A stretch of DNA of 49,180 nt from a bacterium. Its GTDB lineage: Bacteria > Planctomycetota > UBA11346. The translations under genes were made by a program, and so were the position numbers. The notes below the pieces were generated by a model, which was not told where the DNA came from, ran no database searches, and saw nothing but the letters and a program-made list of their open reading frames with translations. Each line of letters starts with the position of its first letter. Within the stretch, counting starts at the first letter, position 1. Where the stretch lies: contig JAIFKN010000088.1 in assembly GCA_020049615.1 (NCBI GenBank), forward strand, positions 4,238-53,417, given 5' to 3'. This document shows, piece after piece, positions 7,961-16,714 of the stretch.

Positions 7961-9601
7961 CTAGGACTTGAGCGCCACCTGCCAACCGCTGTCTCGGCCA
8001 TCCCCGGCGCGCGTCAAAGCCACCCCGGTGAGATCGTCGGCCTGGGCGCGTCCGGCGGTGAAGCCGTCGACGGCGGCGGAGACCAGATCAAGCACGCGGC
8101 GCGGGGGCAGCCGGCTGCGCCAGGCTGCCAAGACGGTATCGGCGAGGCGTTCTTCGCCGAGGGTCGTGCCGTCCTCGTGCGCCGCTTCGGTGATGCCGTC
8201 GGTGTAGAGCAGGAGGAGATCACCTGGGTCGAGGATGACCCGCGGACTGGGATCGATCTCCATGCTCGGCAGGATGCCCAGCGGCATGGCGGTGCTGTCG
8301 AGCCACTGCACCCTGCCATGATGGATCCAGAGGGAGCGGGTATGACCGGCCGAGACGTATTCGCAGACGCCGGTCGCGCTGTCGACCGATACGGCCACCG
8401 CGGTCATGAAACGTCCGCTGCGGGTATGGAACAGGCCCTCGTTGATCTGGCGGAAGGCGGTGGCCATGTCCGAACCGGCGCGGAACTGCTGCTGCGCCAG
8501 GGCATGCGCCATGGTGGTGAAGAGAGCGGCGCCGAGACCATGGCCGCTGACATCGCCGACCATGGTGACCATGCCGCCCGGGCGGGGCAGATAGGTGTAA
8601 TAGTCGCCGCCGGTCTCGTTGCACGGCCGTGACCACCCTTCGGCCGTGAGACCGCCGACCACCAGACCGCTGGTCGGGAACATCTTCTCCTGCACTTTGC
8701 GGGCGAGATCGATCTCCTGGCGCAACCGTTCGCGTTCGATCGCGTCCTTGACCAGGGTGGCGTTGTCGATGGCCGTGCCGGCGAGATTGCACAACGTCTC
8801 GGCCAGGCGGCGTTTCGCCGGGCCGAAGTCCTGGTTGGGATTGGCCAGCAGCAGCACGCCCAGGATGCGGTCGCGAGAGATCAGCGCGAGGCAGAGCAGG
8901 GCATCCAGACGTTCCTGCAGGCCGCGGAGATCGAGCAGCGCCTTGCGTTCGGCTCGCGGCGCCACGACGGGATCGCCGGTGGAGAAGACCGCCTGGACCA
9001 CCGGCCGGCCGTCCTTCAGACGGATGGCGTCGATATGGGCGGCGGTCAGGCCCCAGGCCACGCGCATCTCCAGCTTGCCGGTCGCATCCGGCAGCAGGAC
9101 CGCCCCGACCTGGGCGCCGACCGCATTGAGTCCGGTCTCAAGCAGCTTGGTCAGCAAGACGTCGAGGTCGAGGTGGCGCAGCAGATCGCCGGCCACGGCG
9201 AGCTGGGCGACGATCTCGCGCGTCTCCCGCAGCTCCTCGACCACGGTCTGACGCCGGTGCAACTGCACCAGCAGCGGGCCGAGCAGCGTCGACAGGTGAC
9301 GGACCGGCGCTTCACGGTGGGCCCCCTCCCGGACGACCAGCAGACCGACCGGCGTGCCCGACGAGGCCAGCCGCAGGCTGCCATCCGGCACCTGCAGCTC
9401 CGGCACGTCGATCCGCGGCACCGGCTGGTCGAAACCGGCCACCGGGTAGTAGACCCCGGCGTTGGCGTCATAGAGGTAGAGGGCGGCCGGCGTGGCGGCC
9501 AGTCGCGGCAGTTCGTCCTCGAGGATGGCGATCAGATGCTGGGCGGTATCCGCAGCCAGCAGCCGGTCCGCCGTCGTGCCGAGATCGTCCGTGGCTGCCA
9601 C
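7961..9601 (-). CDS. GAF-domain PP2C/SpoIIE (RsbU-like) protein phosphatase
   Basis: 546 residues. A first GAF-like region covers about residues 10-115 and a clearer GAF domain about 135-285. The RsbU-type linker LARKVQEKMFPT follows, and then a SpoIIE-type PP2C domain from about 315. Metal-binding aspartates are D333 (NETGGDYYTYLPR), D350 (VGDVSGHGLGAAL) and the later LLLYTDGITEA. Such proteins dephosphorylate anti-sigma-factor antagonists or other Ser/Thr phosphoproteins in response to a ligand bound by the GAF domains; the partner is not encoded here. The start used is a GTG with no good ribosome site, so the true start may lie slightly inside. Transcription probably continues into the S41 protease (12-bp gap). 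Confidence 0.9.
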   Translation of the reverse strand: MAATDDLGTTADRLLAADTAQHLIAILEDELPRLAATPAALYLYDANAGVYYPVAGFDQPVPRIDVPELQVPDGSLRLASSGTPVGLLVVREGAHREAPVRHLSTLLGPLLVQLHRRQTVVEELRETREIVAQLAVAGDLLRHLDLDVLLTKLLETGLNAVGAQVGAVLLPDATGKLEMRVAWGLTAAHIDAIRLKDGRPVVQAVFSTGDPVVAPRAERKALLDLRGLQERLDALLCLALISRDRILGVLLLANPNQDFGPAKRRLAETLCNLAGTAIDNATLVKDAIERERLRQEIDLARKVQEKMFPTSGLVVGGLTAEGWSRPCNETGGDYYTYLPRPGGMVTMVGDVSGHGLGAALFTTMAHALAQQQFRAGSDMATAFRQINEGLFHTRSGRFMTAVAVSVDSATGVCEYVSAGHTRSLWIHHGRVQWLDSTAMPLGILPSMEIDPSPRVILDPGDLLLLYTDGITEAAHEDGTTLGEERLADTVLAAWRSRLPPRRVLDLVSAAVDGFTAGRAQADDLTGVALTRAGDGRDSGWQVALKS

Positions 9602-9666
9602 GAGCGGAAGCTAGCAGATGCGGACCCGCACCGGAAGGGTCCAACTGCCTTGGGGCTCGGCCCGTC

Positions 9667-10605
9667 TCAGGTCGGCGGGTCGGTGTCCTTGACCAGGTTG
9701 GGGACCTCGGCGCAGACGGCTGCAAAGCGCGGGGCATCGAGGCCGGCGAGCTTGACTGTCCGGGCATCGACCTGCGTCTGGAAGGGGTGGTCGGGCTGCA
9801 TGCCGACACCAGCGGCATAGACGAGGCGTTCGGCCAGCCGAACGGCACCGAGATGGGCGGCTCCGACCTCGCCATCACCGGACGGCTCACGATGGTGGCG
9901 GGCGATACAGGCCCGCAGCGGAGCCGGCAGCTGCCACTTCTCGGCCAGGCGATCCCCGACCCAGCCATGGTCGAAGCCGACGGCGCGGCGCTCGGCCGTC
10001 AGGATGTCGGTCTGCAGATCCTTGCGCAACCGGACACCGGAGCGCGCGAGGAATGGCGACAGGATGAGCAGCCCGACGTCGCGCAGCAGGCCGGCGGCGA
10101 AGAATTCCTCGGAGCGGTCCGGCCCGGCCCCTCCCTTCATGCCGACCGCGCGGGACACCGCCGCGGTGGCGATGGAGTTGCGCCACAGCCCGCCACGGCT
10201 CATGCCATAGGGTTCGAGATCGACGAGCAGGATGTTCGAGGTCGAGGCGGCCAGGACCACGCTGCGCAGGCTGGCGAAGCCGATGATCGAGACCGCTTCG
10301 CGGATCGATCCGACCGGCTGCGGTCGCCGGTAGAAGGCGCTGTTGACCAGCTTCAGCACCTTGCCGGCCAGGACCATGTCCTGTTCGATCAGCTTCTCCA
10401 GATCGGTGGTCGAACTATGGGCATCACCGACGCGTTGCAGCACCTGGCCGACGATATGCGGCAGCGACGGGGCGCGATCAATGGCGTCGAGGACCTCCGA
10501 CTCGGCGACCTCGGCCAGGCCGCCGGTACGCCGGTACTCGCTGCCGGACCCGTCATCGTCGGAGGCCTCCGGAGCGCGGAAGCGGGAGAAGATGTCCGCC
10601 GTCAT
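9667..10605 (-). CDS. HDOD-domain signalling protein
   Basis: 312 residues from the ATG at 10605. After a ~30-residue polar lead, an HDOD domain runs from about residue 35 to 240 (LDAIDRAPSLPHIVGQVLQR, DMVLAGKVLKLVNSAFYRR, EAVSIIGFASLRSVVLA, GFDHGWVGDRLAEKW). HDOD domains are HD-like folds that mostly lack the catalytic HD pair and act as scaffolds in signalling or motility; no output domain is attached here. The open frame runs about 130 codons further upstream, but that sequence is low-complexity antisense material, so I start at the MTADIFSRFRAPEAS methionine. It sits 65 bp upstream of the phosphatase gene on the same strand. Confidence 0.85.
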   Translation of the reverse strand: MTADIFSRFRAPEASDDDGSGSEYRRTGGLAEVAESEVLDAIDRAPSLPHIVGQVLQRVGDAHSSTTDLEKLIEQDMVLAGKVLKLVNSAFYRRPQPVGSIREAVSIIGFASLRSVVLAASTSNILLVDLEPYGMSRGGLWRNSIATAAVSRAVGMKGGAGPDRSEEFFAAGLLRDVGLLILSPFLARSGVRLRKDLQTDILTAERRAVGFDHGWVGDRLAEKWQLPAPLRACIARHHREPSGDGEVGAAHLGAVRLAERLVYAAGVGMQPDHPFQTQVDARTVKLAGLDAPRFAAVCAEVPNLVKDTDPPT

Positions 10606-10876
10606 GTGACGCGGAAGATCGCGAGCGACTGCCCGTAGGCAAGCGTTCGCAGCCGGATATATACGGGCATGATCGGCCAGGTCCGACCCGCCAATCCAGC
10701 GCCACCGGTATTCCGCAGTCAACCGGAACGTGCACCCATCGTCCGGATCCAGCGGTCGACCGATCTCATCGGCGCCCCGCCCGACCGCCCGAGCCCGTCC
10801 CTGACTCCGATCGGGCAACTGGGTACGCGATTGAATGTGACAGCGTGACCAGAGCCGCCGGCTGCGCTCCTCGCCT
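10606..10876. other. 271-bp intergenic region without a gene
   Basis: Lies between the start of the HDOD gene and the stop of the dioxygenase gene, both on the minus strand. No frame here looks coding. A TATATA box at about 10657-10662 could be part of a minus-strand promoter for the HDOD gene, some 50 bp from its start, but no convincing -35 box accompanies it. Confidence 0.4.
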
Positions 10877-11722
10877 TCAGTGTCCGCGAGGAATGAAGAA
10901 GCCGTGGGCGTCGATCCACGCCTGATTGGGCCGTGAGGGATCTCCGTAGGCGTTTCCGGCGTGGTCGATGCCCCGCGCGAGGTAGAGCTGATGCAGGCCG
11001 CCATGGGACCGCTCCGGGTGGAAGCGGGCCCGGGTGGTGATGTAGCGCATGGTGTAGCCGCAGCGACGGCGAGTCGACGTGTTCGCCGCCGAACCGTGGA
11101 TGGTCTTGGCGTGGTGCAGCGAATATTCGCCTTGGGCGAGGATGCAGGGCACGGCGCGGGACTCGTCGAAGGAACCGGCCCGGATGTTGCCCTCGAAGAC
11201 GGCCCCGGCGTCCACGATCAGGTCGTACTCGCTGTAGCCGGCGCGCTGGGTGCCGGGAATGACCTGCATGCAGCCGTTGCCGAGGTCGCTGGCATCGACG
11301 CCGAGCCAGATCGTCACCACCTCCATGCCATCGCCGGCCATGCCCGGGCCGGGTGAGAAGAGCCCGCGCCAATAGGCGCTGTCCTCGTGCCACGGTACGC
11401 GCTTGCCGTCGACCGGCGGCTTGCTGATGAAATGGCTGCTGAACAGCGCGATGTCCGGGCCGATCAGGTCCTCGACGACGTCGAGCACCGCCGGGTGGAG
11501 CAGGAAGCGGTTGAGTTCGGGGAAGTAGAAGTGCGGCACGTCCATGTGCTCCGGCCGGCCGCCGCGGCCCAGCCATTCGCCCTGCAGGCGCTCGAAGCAG
11601 GTGCGCAGTTCGGCGAACTCGGCCGCCGGCAGCAGTTGGCGATGCGGCAGCGCGTAGCCCTGGCGATGATAGAGCTCGATGGTGGTCGGGTCGAGGACCC
11701 TGCTCGTGGCGATGGCGGTCAT
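10877..11722 (-). CDS. Phytanoyl-CoA dioxygenase (PhyH)-family Fe(II)/2-oxoglutarate oxygenase
   Basis: 281 residues, normal for the family. The double-stranded beta-helix metal site is visible: VPWHEDSAYW gives the HxD pair (H and D, two apart), and the distal His lies in SLHHAKTIHGSAANTS. RRRCGYTMRYITT provides the arginine expected to hold 2-oxoglutarate. It should hydroxylate a small metabolite using O2; the substrate is unknown. It starts 15 nt after the stop of the glycyl-radical activase, in the same direction, so it shares that operon. An O2-dependent enzyme beside an O2-killed one is odd. The ATG start has only a weak GGGA ribosome site. Confidence 0.88.
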   Translation of the reverse strand: MTAIATSRVLDPTTIELYHRQGYALPHRQLLPAAEFAELRTCFERLQGEWLGRGGRPEHMDVPHFYFPELNRFLLHPAVLDVVEDLIGPDIALFSSHFISKPPVDGKRVPWHEDSAYWRGLFSPGPGMAGDGMEVVTIWLGVDASDLGNGCMQVIPGTQRAGYSEYDLIVDAGAVFEGNIRAGSFDESRAVPCILAQGEYSLHHAKTIHGSAANTSTRRRCGYTMRYITTRARFHPERSHGGLHQLYLARGIDHAGNAYGDPSRPNQAWIDAHGFFIPRGH

Positions 11723-11737
11723 GGTTGTTCCCGGGTT

Positions 11738-12634
11738 TCAGGCAGCGATCAGATGGCGGCAGCCGAGGGCGGTCAGGCGGGTCCGCCAGCCGGCGGCCTG
11801 CCCGGGCGTGGCGCTGGGCGCGTCATGGATGCGCCGGGCGCTGGCCGCCGCCTTGCCGGCTCCGTGGCGGTGGTAGGGCATCACCTCGACCCGCTCCAAC
11901 GGATAGGAGCGCGACAGCGCCGCGATGCCGGCGAGATGCCCGTCGTCGTCGTTGAGGCCCGGGATCAGCGGGCAGCGCAGCCAGATGCGCGCGCCGGCCG
12001 AAGCGAGGCGTGCGAGGGTCTCGCGCACGCGCTCGTTGCCGACCCCGGTGAGTTCGCGGTGCCGTTCCGCATCGCTGCACTTCCAGTCGAGCAGCCAGAG
12101 ATCGGCCAGCGGCAGCAGCGCCTCGACCGCCGCCGCCGGCGCATCGCCGCTGGTGTCGAGGCAGCGATGGAGACCTGCCCGTCCGGCTCCAGCGAGGATC
12201 GCTGCGGTGAACTCGGCCTGATCGAGCGGCTCCCCGCCGCTGACCGTCAGCCCACCGCCGGCGCGCAGGGTGGCGGCATCGCGCTGGATCTCCTCCACCA
12301 CCGCTCCGGCCGTCCACCGGCCGCCCTGGACGCGCAGCGCCCCGGTCGGGCAGCCGGCGACGCAGTTCCCGCAGGCGGCGCAGCCCGCCGGCGCCGGTCG
12401 CGGCCCGGCCGTCAGCAGGCCCTGCGGGCAGCCGGTGCGGCAGGCGGCGCAGCCGAGGCAGTCGCCCGCGACCCAGGCCAGACGCGGTCGCGCGGCCCAG
12501 GTCTCGGGGTTGTGGCACCAGGCGCAGCGCAGGTGGCAACCCTGCACGAACACGGTGGTGCGCAGCCCCGGGCCGTCATGCAGCGAACCGCGATGGATCG
12601 CGGACACCCAGCCTTCAGTGGAGGGATCGGGCAC
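11738..12634 (-). CDS. Glycyl-radical enzyme activase (radical SAM)
   Basis: 298 residues. The radical-SAM cluster motif is C33, C37, C40 in QGCHLRCAWCHNPE. It is followed by two ferredoxin-type clusters (CLGCAACRTGCP and CAACGNCVAGCP) and by LTVSGGEPLDQ, all standard for PflA-type activases. It uses S-adenosylmethionine to put the glycyl radical on its partner, the enzyme encoded just upstream. The start is GTG at 12634: a perfect AGGAGGAG lies 4 nt upstream of it, and the resulting 20-bp overlap with the glycyl-radical enzyme gene fits translational coupling. The upper part of the same frame is not needed. Confidence 0.95.
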   Translation of the reverse strand: MPDPSTEGWVSAIHRGSLHDGPGLRTTVFVQGCHLRCAWCHNPETWAARPRLAWVAGDCLGCAACRTGCPQGLLTAGPRPAPAGCAACGNCVAGCPTGALRVQGGRWTAGAVVEEIQRDAATLRAGGGLTVSGGEPLDQAEFTAAILAGAGRAGLHRCLDTSGDAPAAAVEALLPLADLWLLDWKCSDAERHRELTGVGNERVRETLARLASAGARIWLRCPLIPGLNDDDGHLAGIAALSRSYPLERVEVMPYHRHGAGKAAASARRIHDAPSATPGQAAGWRTRLTALGCRHLIAA

Positions 12635-14906
12635 AGATCTCCTCCTGGCAGTCGCGCGGCAGATCGACGAAGCGGGCGCTGAACCCGCCGACCCGCACCA
12701 TCAGATGGCCATGGGCAGCCGGGTCGGCCAGCGCCGCCTGCAGCTCTCCCGGGTCCGAGGCGGTGATCATCACCTGCATGCCGCCGACCGCGGCATAGCC
12801 GCCGAGCAGGGCGCGCAGCGGGCCGCGATCGCCGGCGAACCACGAGCGCGACAGCTTGAGGTGCTGGACGCAGCCCGCATCGCAGCCCTGCCCGAGTCCG
12901 GCGAGCGAGCGCAGCAGCGCCACCGGACCCTGGCGGTCGCGTCCGGGCTGCGGGTTATTGGCGTTGGCCAGGGCCGTGCCGGCGCGACGGCCGGACGGCA
13001 GCGCCCCGGTGTTGCGGCCCATCGCGGTGTTGACCCAGTTGTTGATCACCACGACCAGGAAGTGGTCGAGGCCGGCCGCCGCCCCGTGCGTCCGGCAATT
13101 CGCGCAGATCGACTGGTGGATGCGCCGGATCCAGCGGTCCGCCCGCTCGTCATCGTTGCCGTAGGCCGGGGCATGCAGCAGGCGGCCGCGCAGGGCCTCG
13201 TGGCCGGCGAAACCGTCGAGCATCGCCCGGCGCAAGGTGTCGAGGCCGCAACCGCCAGGCGCGAAGACCACGGAGGCGAGGGCGGCGAAGCTGTCGCCCG
13301 CGTCGGCCAAGCCGTACAGCTCCATGGTGCCGCCGTGGTGGCGGACGCCGCCCCCGAGAATGGCCCGGCCGCGCGCCAGGCAGTCGTCGGTGAGCAGCGA
13401 CAGCGCCAGGAAGCGGCATTCGGCTGCCGCAGCGGCATGGCTATGGGCCTGCCAGCGGGCCAGGGCCTGCATCGCCTGGTCGGCCCGGGCGGCGAATGCG
13501 CTCCACACCGCCTCGACGTCGGCATAGGCCGGAGCCGAGTCGAGATCGCTGGCCTCGGGGGCGCGCCGGCAGCCGGCCGGCAGGCCGAAGAGGACCTCCT
13601 CGAGGATGCGCGCCGCGTTGGCGATGCCGTTCGGGCTGGCGGTGCCGGCTCCGGCGATCACCGTCTCGCCGCAGCCATAGGGCAGCCAGCGTTCGGCGCT
13701 GCGCAGGTCGATGCCGTGCGCGGCGGCGGCGTGCGGGATGGCCTGCCCATCCCAGTAGAGGATCGGGAAGGTGCGTCCGCGGGCCAGGCTGTCGAAGGCC
13801 GCGTCGAGCAGGGCGGGGTCCTGGCCATCGTCCAGCCGCAGGGAGACCTGCGGCTCGATCGCCTCGTGGGCGGCGGTCACCCGCAGGGCGATGCGGGCGA
13901 GACGGTCGGCGGCTTGCGGGTTGCGACGACCGCGACCGCCCAGGCAGACCCGGCCATTGAACACCGTGCCCCGCCCGGCGATCAGGCGCCACCACTCGGC
14001 GAGGAGGGCCTCCGCCTCCACCTCGCCTCCCTCCTCGAGGAAGGGCGCGAGATCATCGTCGATGCGGCCATGGTTGAGGATGCCGGCGCCGGCATCCCAC
14101 ACCCACAGGAGCTGGATCGCCTGCGCCAGCGAACCCGGCGCCGCCACCGCCAGCTGGCGGCAGTCGGCGGCCTGCGCCTGCGCCCCGACCGCCTCGGCCC
14201 GCCGGGCGAGTTCGGTGAAGCAGGCGGCATAGGCGTCGATGACGCTCCCCCAGGCGTCGCACAGGGCCAGGGCCTCGGCGTCGATGGCGCCATCGGCGCG
14301 ACGCTCGGCAAGGCGCGCACGCAGCCCAGGCAGTCCGCCAGCGAGCAGCCCGCCGTGATCGAGCTGGCAACCGGCGAGGCGGGCGAGGGGGAAGGCCGCC
14401 CCTGCCACGACATGATAATCGTCCTGGCCGGCGGGCAGCACGGCGAGCACCTCCGCTGGCCGCGCCGCGCGGATGCGCTCGACGGTGGTGCGGCGCTGCC
14501 AGGCTTCCGCGAGGCAGCGCCAGCGGCGGGCCTCGTCGGCGGCGCCGGCGACCTCGGCGGCAGCCGCCAGATCGGCGAGCCGGTGCTGATCCGCGTACCA
14601 GCCGAAGCCGCCCGGCTCCGGGGAGATGCCGACCGGCACCTGGGCCCAGCGCCCAGCCAGGCGGTCGCCGGGATGGGCCTCGTCGATGCAGGCCGGCAGC
14701 TGGATGGCGAAGGCGGCGGCCTCGCGGGCCGCTGGATGAAGATCATCGGCCGCCAAGGCGATGGCCGTCACCGCCTCGGCTGCGGGAAGCCAGCGGCGGC
14801 GACGCTCCGGCGTGATCGCCGGCGGGCACCAGATGCGTTCGAGATCGCGGGCGGGCTGCAGCGCGGGTTTCATGCCTGCATGATCCGGGCCGGATCCGGC
14901 GGGCAT
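12615..14906 (-). CDS. Glycyl-radical enzyme of unknown substrate (PFL/dehydratase superfamily)
   Basis: 763 residues, typical length. The C-terminal radical loop reads MVRVGGFSARFVDLP with the radical Gly at about residue 741, followed by the usual EEICAR tail. The active-site cysteine is C412 in LPYGCGETVIAG; C-x-E matches the Cys/Glu pair of dehydratases and C-N lyases, although the usual GCVEP has become GCGET. Those features are seen; the reaction cannot be named. It is first in an operon with its activase and a PhyH-type oxygenase, and divergent from an AraC regulator 41 bp away. I used the ATG at 14906 because AAGGA lies just upstream; an internal ATG at 14873 is the alternative. Confidence 0.92.
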   Translation of the reverse strand: MPAGSGPDHAGMKPALQPARDLERIWCPPAITPERRRRWLPAAEAVTAIALAADDLHPAAREAAAFAIQLPACIDEAHPGDRLAGRWAQVPVGISPEPGGFGWYADQHRLADLAAAAEVAGAADEARRWRCLAEAWQRRTTVERIRAARPAEVLAVLPAGQDDYHVVAGAAFPLARLAGCQLDHGGLLAGGLPGLRARLAERRADGAIDAEALALCDAWGSVIDAYAACFTELARRAEAVGAQAQAADCRQLAVAAPGSLAQAIQLLWVWDAGAGILNHGRIDDDLAPFLEEGGEVEAEALLAEWWRLIAGRGTVFNGRVCLGGRGRRNPQAADRLARIALRVTAAHEAIEPQVSLRLDDGQDPALLDAAFDSLARGRTFPILYWDGQAIPHAAAAHGIDLRSAERWLPYGCGETVIAGAGTASPNGIANAARILEEVLFGLPAGCRRAPEASDLDSAPAYADVEAVWSAFAARADQAMQALARWQAHSHAAAAAECRFLALSLLTDDCLARGRAILGGGVRHHGGTMELYGLADAGDSFAALASVVFAPGGCGLDTLRRAMLDGFAGHEALRGRLLHAPAYGNDDERADRWIRRIHQSICANCRTHGAAAGLDHFLVVVINNWVNTAMGRNTGALPSGRRAGTALANANNPQPGRDRQGPVALLRSLAGLGQGCDAGCVQHLKLSRSWFAGDRGPLRALLGGYAAVGGMQVMITASDPGELQAALADPAAHGHLMVRVGGFSARFVDLPRDCQEEICARSLH
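12639..12646 (-). promoter_or_regulatory. Strong ribosome-binding site fixing the activase GTG start
   Basis: AGGAGGAG on the minus strand, 4 nt before the GTG at 12634. It lies inside the last codons of the glycyl-radical enzyme gene, so ribosomes finishing that gene can reinitiate here. Confidence 0.75.
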
Positions 14907-14947
14907 AGGATCCTTGCCAGGGCATGTGTATCGTGGTGTGATCTGAC

Positions 14948-15775
14948 ATGGCCGTCACCCTGCACTGGACCGCCCTCGGCACGAGCGGCGCCTGCCACAT
15001 CGGACGCATCCCGTATCCGCAGCAGCAGCGCTTCAGCCTGCACGACCACGATTTCGCGGAGCTGTTCTGGGTCGAACGCGGTCGGATCCGCCACGAGACC
15101 CCCTCAGGCGGACGCGATCTCGACGCTGGCGATGCCGTCTTCCTGCGCCCCGAGCACCATCATGGCCTACATGGCCTGCCTGGCGGCGGCGTGCTGGTCA
15201 ACCTCGCCTTCCCCGCCGCCGACCTGGCCGAACTTGAACAACGCTATGGCGGTGACGACTGGCCGTGGCGGGTGCAGGGCGGGCCGGTCCTCCGACGGCT
15301 GCCGCCCACCCTGCTCGCCCGCGCCACCGCCCGCGCCGCGTCCCTGCCACCGAACGGTGCCGGCCGCCTGTCGCGCGACGCCCTGCTGCTCACCGTCCTG
15401 GATGGCCTGGAACGCAGCGCCGAGCGGCGTTGGCGCGGCCTGCCGGCCTGGCTGGCCGAGGCCCTCGACAGCCTGGCGGAGGACGAGGCGGGCCTCGCCG
15501 ACGGCATCGGCGGACTGGCCCGGCGTTGCGGCCGTTCAAGGGAGCATCTCGCGCGGACCGTGCGCCTGGCCCTCGACCGCAGTCCGACCGACCTGCTCAC
15601 CGACCTGCGCTGCGAGCGGGCCGCCCGCCGCCTGGCCCACGGCGCCGATAGCGCCCAGCGCATCGCCGCCGACCTCGGATTCGCCAACCGCACCTGGTTC
15701 CATCGCGTCTTCCGCGCCCGCTACGCCTGTACCCCGGCCGAGTACCGCCGCCAAGCCCGCTCCGCCGCGGGCTGA
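14948..15775 (+). CDS. AraC-family regulator beside the glycyl-radical operon
   Basis: 275 residues. The N-terminal ~90 residues look like an AraC cupin (FSLHDHDFAELFWVERGRIRH, then HHHGLHGLPGGG). The C-terminal ~100 residues carry the double HTH (IGGLARRCGRSREHLARTVR, then AQRIAADLGFANRTWFHRVF, ending TPAEYRRQ). The histidine-rich cupin face is typical of sugar-sensing members. It is divergently transcribed from the glycyl-radical enzyme with a 41-bp gap, so it is the likely activator of that operon. Its 3' end overlaps the convergent AraC gene at 15721 by 55 bp. Confidence 0.92.
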   Translation: MAVTLHWTALGTSGACHIGRIPYPQQQRFSLHDHDFAELFWVERGRIRHETPSGGRDLDAGDAVFLRPEHHHGLHGLPGGGVLVNLAFPAADLAELEQRYGGDDWPWRVQGGPVLRRLPPTLLARATARAASLPPNGAGRLSRDALLLTVLDGLERSAERRWRGLPAWLAEALDSLAEDEAGLADGIGGLARRCGRSREHLARTVRLALDRSPTDLLTDLRCERAARRLAHGADSAQRIAADLGFANRTWFHRVFRARYACTPAEYRRQARSAAG

Positions 15776-16623
15776 GCGGCCGGCAGCGCCCTCAGCCGCC
15801 AGCGGCTCGGCGGCGTGCCGAACCGGCGGCGGAAGTCGCGGGAGAAGTGGCGGGGATCCGTCCAGCCCCAACGCTCCGCCACCCGGGATACCGGCATCCC
15901 CTGATCGGTCTGGAGCTGGGCCGCTGCCTCGGTCAGGCGCTCCCGCCGCAGGTCGGCCATGATCCCGGCGCCGAAGTGACGACGCCACAGATGCGCCAGG
16001 CGAGAGGCCGAGCAGCCGGCCCGCGTCGCCAGCTCGGCCACCGTCCGGGGACGCCTGTGGACCTCGCGCACTGCCTCCTGGCGCAAGCGGAGCAGCCAAT
16101 CCGGACCTCTGGCGGCGACCGGATGGACGCCGGCCATCCATCCGGCACGCAGCACGAGCAGGATGAGCCGCTCCGCCGCCGGACGCAGATCGAGCCGGGC
16201 TGAAGGATCGTCCGGAATGCGTCGCCAGGCTGCCTCAAGCTCGGCGACCGCTGCGGCCGCCGCCCGCGGCTCCGGCCGCACGGGCGCTGTCGGTGCGATG
16301 GAGAGCAGCGGATCCGGTCCGCCACCGGCCTGGCTCAGGCGCACATCGACCACGACATACGCAGCATCGCGCCGCACGAATTCGGTGAAGGCGGTGCCGG
16401 GCGCCACCAGCAGTGCTTCCCCGGCGGTGAGCCGGTGACGGCCGCTGGCCAACTCGAGGTCGAGGACCCCGCTGCGCAGCAGGTACAGGTTCCAGTGCTC
16501 GCGCCGGGGGCGGGGTACCCGGCGACCTCCACCCGGATCGGCGCTGGACACCGTCACCACCGCCAGGGCGCTGCGCTGCCAGGCGATCTGCCAGGGCTCA
16601 TGGGCCAGTCCGCTCGTCGGCAT
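15721..16623 (-). CDS. AraC-family regulator beside the GH28 gene
   Basis: 300 residues from the ATG at 16623. The N-terminal ~130 residues are a cupin sensor (HWNLYLLRSGVLDLELASG, LTAGEALLVAPGTAF). The C-terminal HTH pair is VAELATRAGCSASRLAHLWR and VSRVAERWGWTDPRHFSRDF, ending FGTPPSRWR. The frame is open further upstream, but that part is antisense to the GH28 gene. No ribosome site precedes the chosen ATG. It is head-to-head with the GH28 gene at 16715, and 7-bp direct repeats spaced 21 bp lie in the gap, so autoregulation and control of GH28 are likely. The tail-to-tail overlap with the neighbouring AraC gene is 55 bp. Confidence 0.88.
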   Translation of the reverse strand: MPTSGLAHEPWQIAWQRSALAVVTVSSADPGGGRRVPRPRREHWNLYLLRSGVLDLELASGRHRLTAGEALLVAPGTAFTEFVRRDAAYVVVDVRLSQAGGGPDPLLSIAPTAPVRPEPRAAAAAVAELEAAWRRIPDDPSARLDLRPAAERLILLVLRAGWMAGVHPVAARGPDWLLRLRQEAVREVHRRPRTVAELATRAGCSASRLAHLWRRHFGAGIMADLRRERLTEAAAQLQTDQGMPVSRVAERWGWTDPRHFSRDFRRRFGTPPSRWRLRALPAAQPAAERAWRRYSAGVQA

Positions 16624-16653
16624 GGAGGGAGCATGACCGACGGTGATGGAACA

Positions 16654-16681
16654 TCCACCTCGATAGCAGATCTGTCCACCT
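16654..16681. promoter_or_regulatory. Candidate AraC operator: TCCACCT direct repeats, 21-bp spacing
   Basis: TCCACCT at 16654-16660 and again at 16675-16681, start to start 21 bp, two helical turns. They lie in the 91-bp gap between a divergent AraC regulator and the GH28 gene. The geometry is that of AraC half-sites; binding is inferred. Confidence 0.4.
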
Positions 16682-16714
16682 GTCGCCGGACAGCATCGCG
16701 GCACCGAGGTATCC

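Noticed and set aside
10606..11004. N-terminal extension of the HDOD protein by about 130 residues
   Set aside because: The extension is low-complexity and overlaps the end of the dioxygenase gene; the HDOD fold is complete without it.
14914..14942. Sigma-70-like promoter (TTGCCA, 17 bp, TGTGAT) for the AraC gene at 14948
   Set aside because: The predicted start of transcription would fall on the start codon and the -10 box is poor, so it is not listed as a feature.
12270..15962. A 1230-codon open frame on the plus strand
   Set aside because: It is antisense to the glycyl-radical enzyme and activase genes. High GC keeps antisense frames open; the translation has no family motifs until it joins the AraC gene in another frame.
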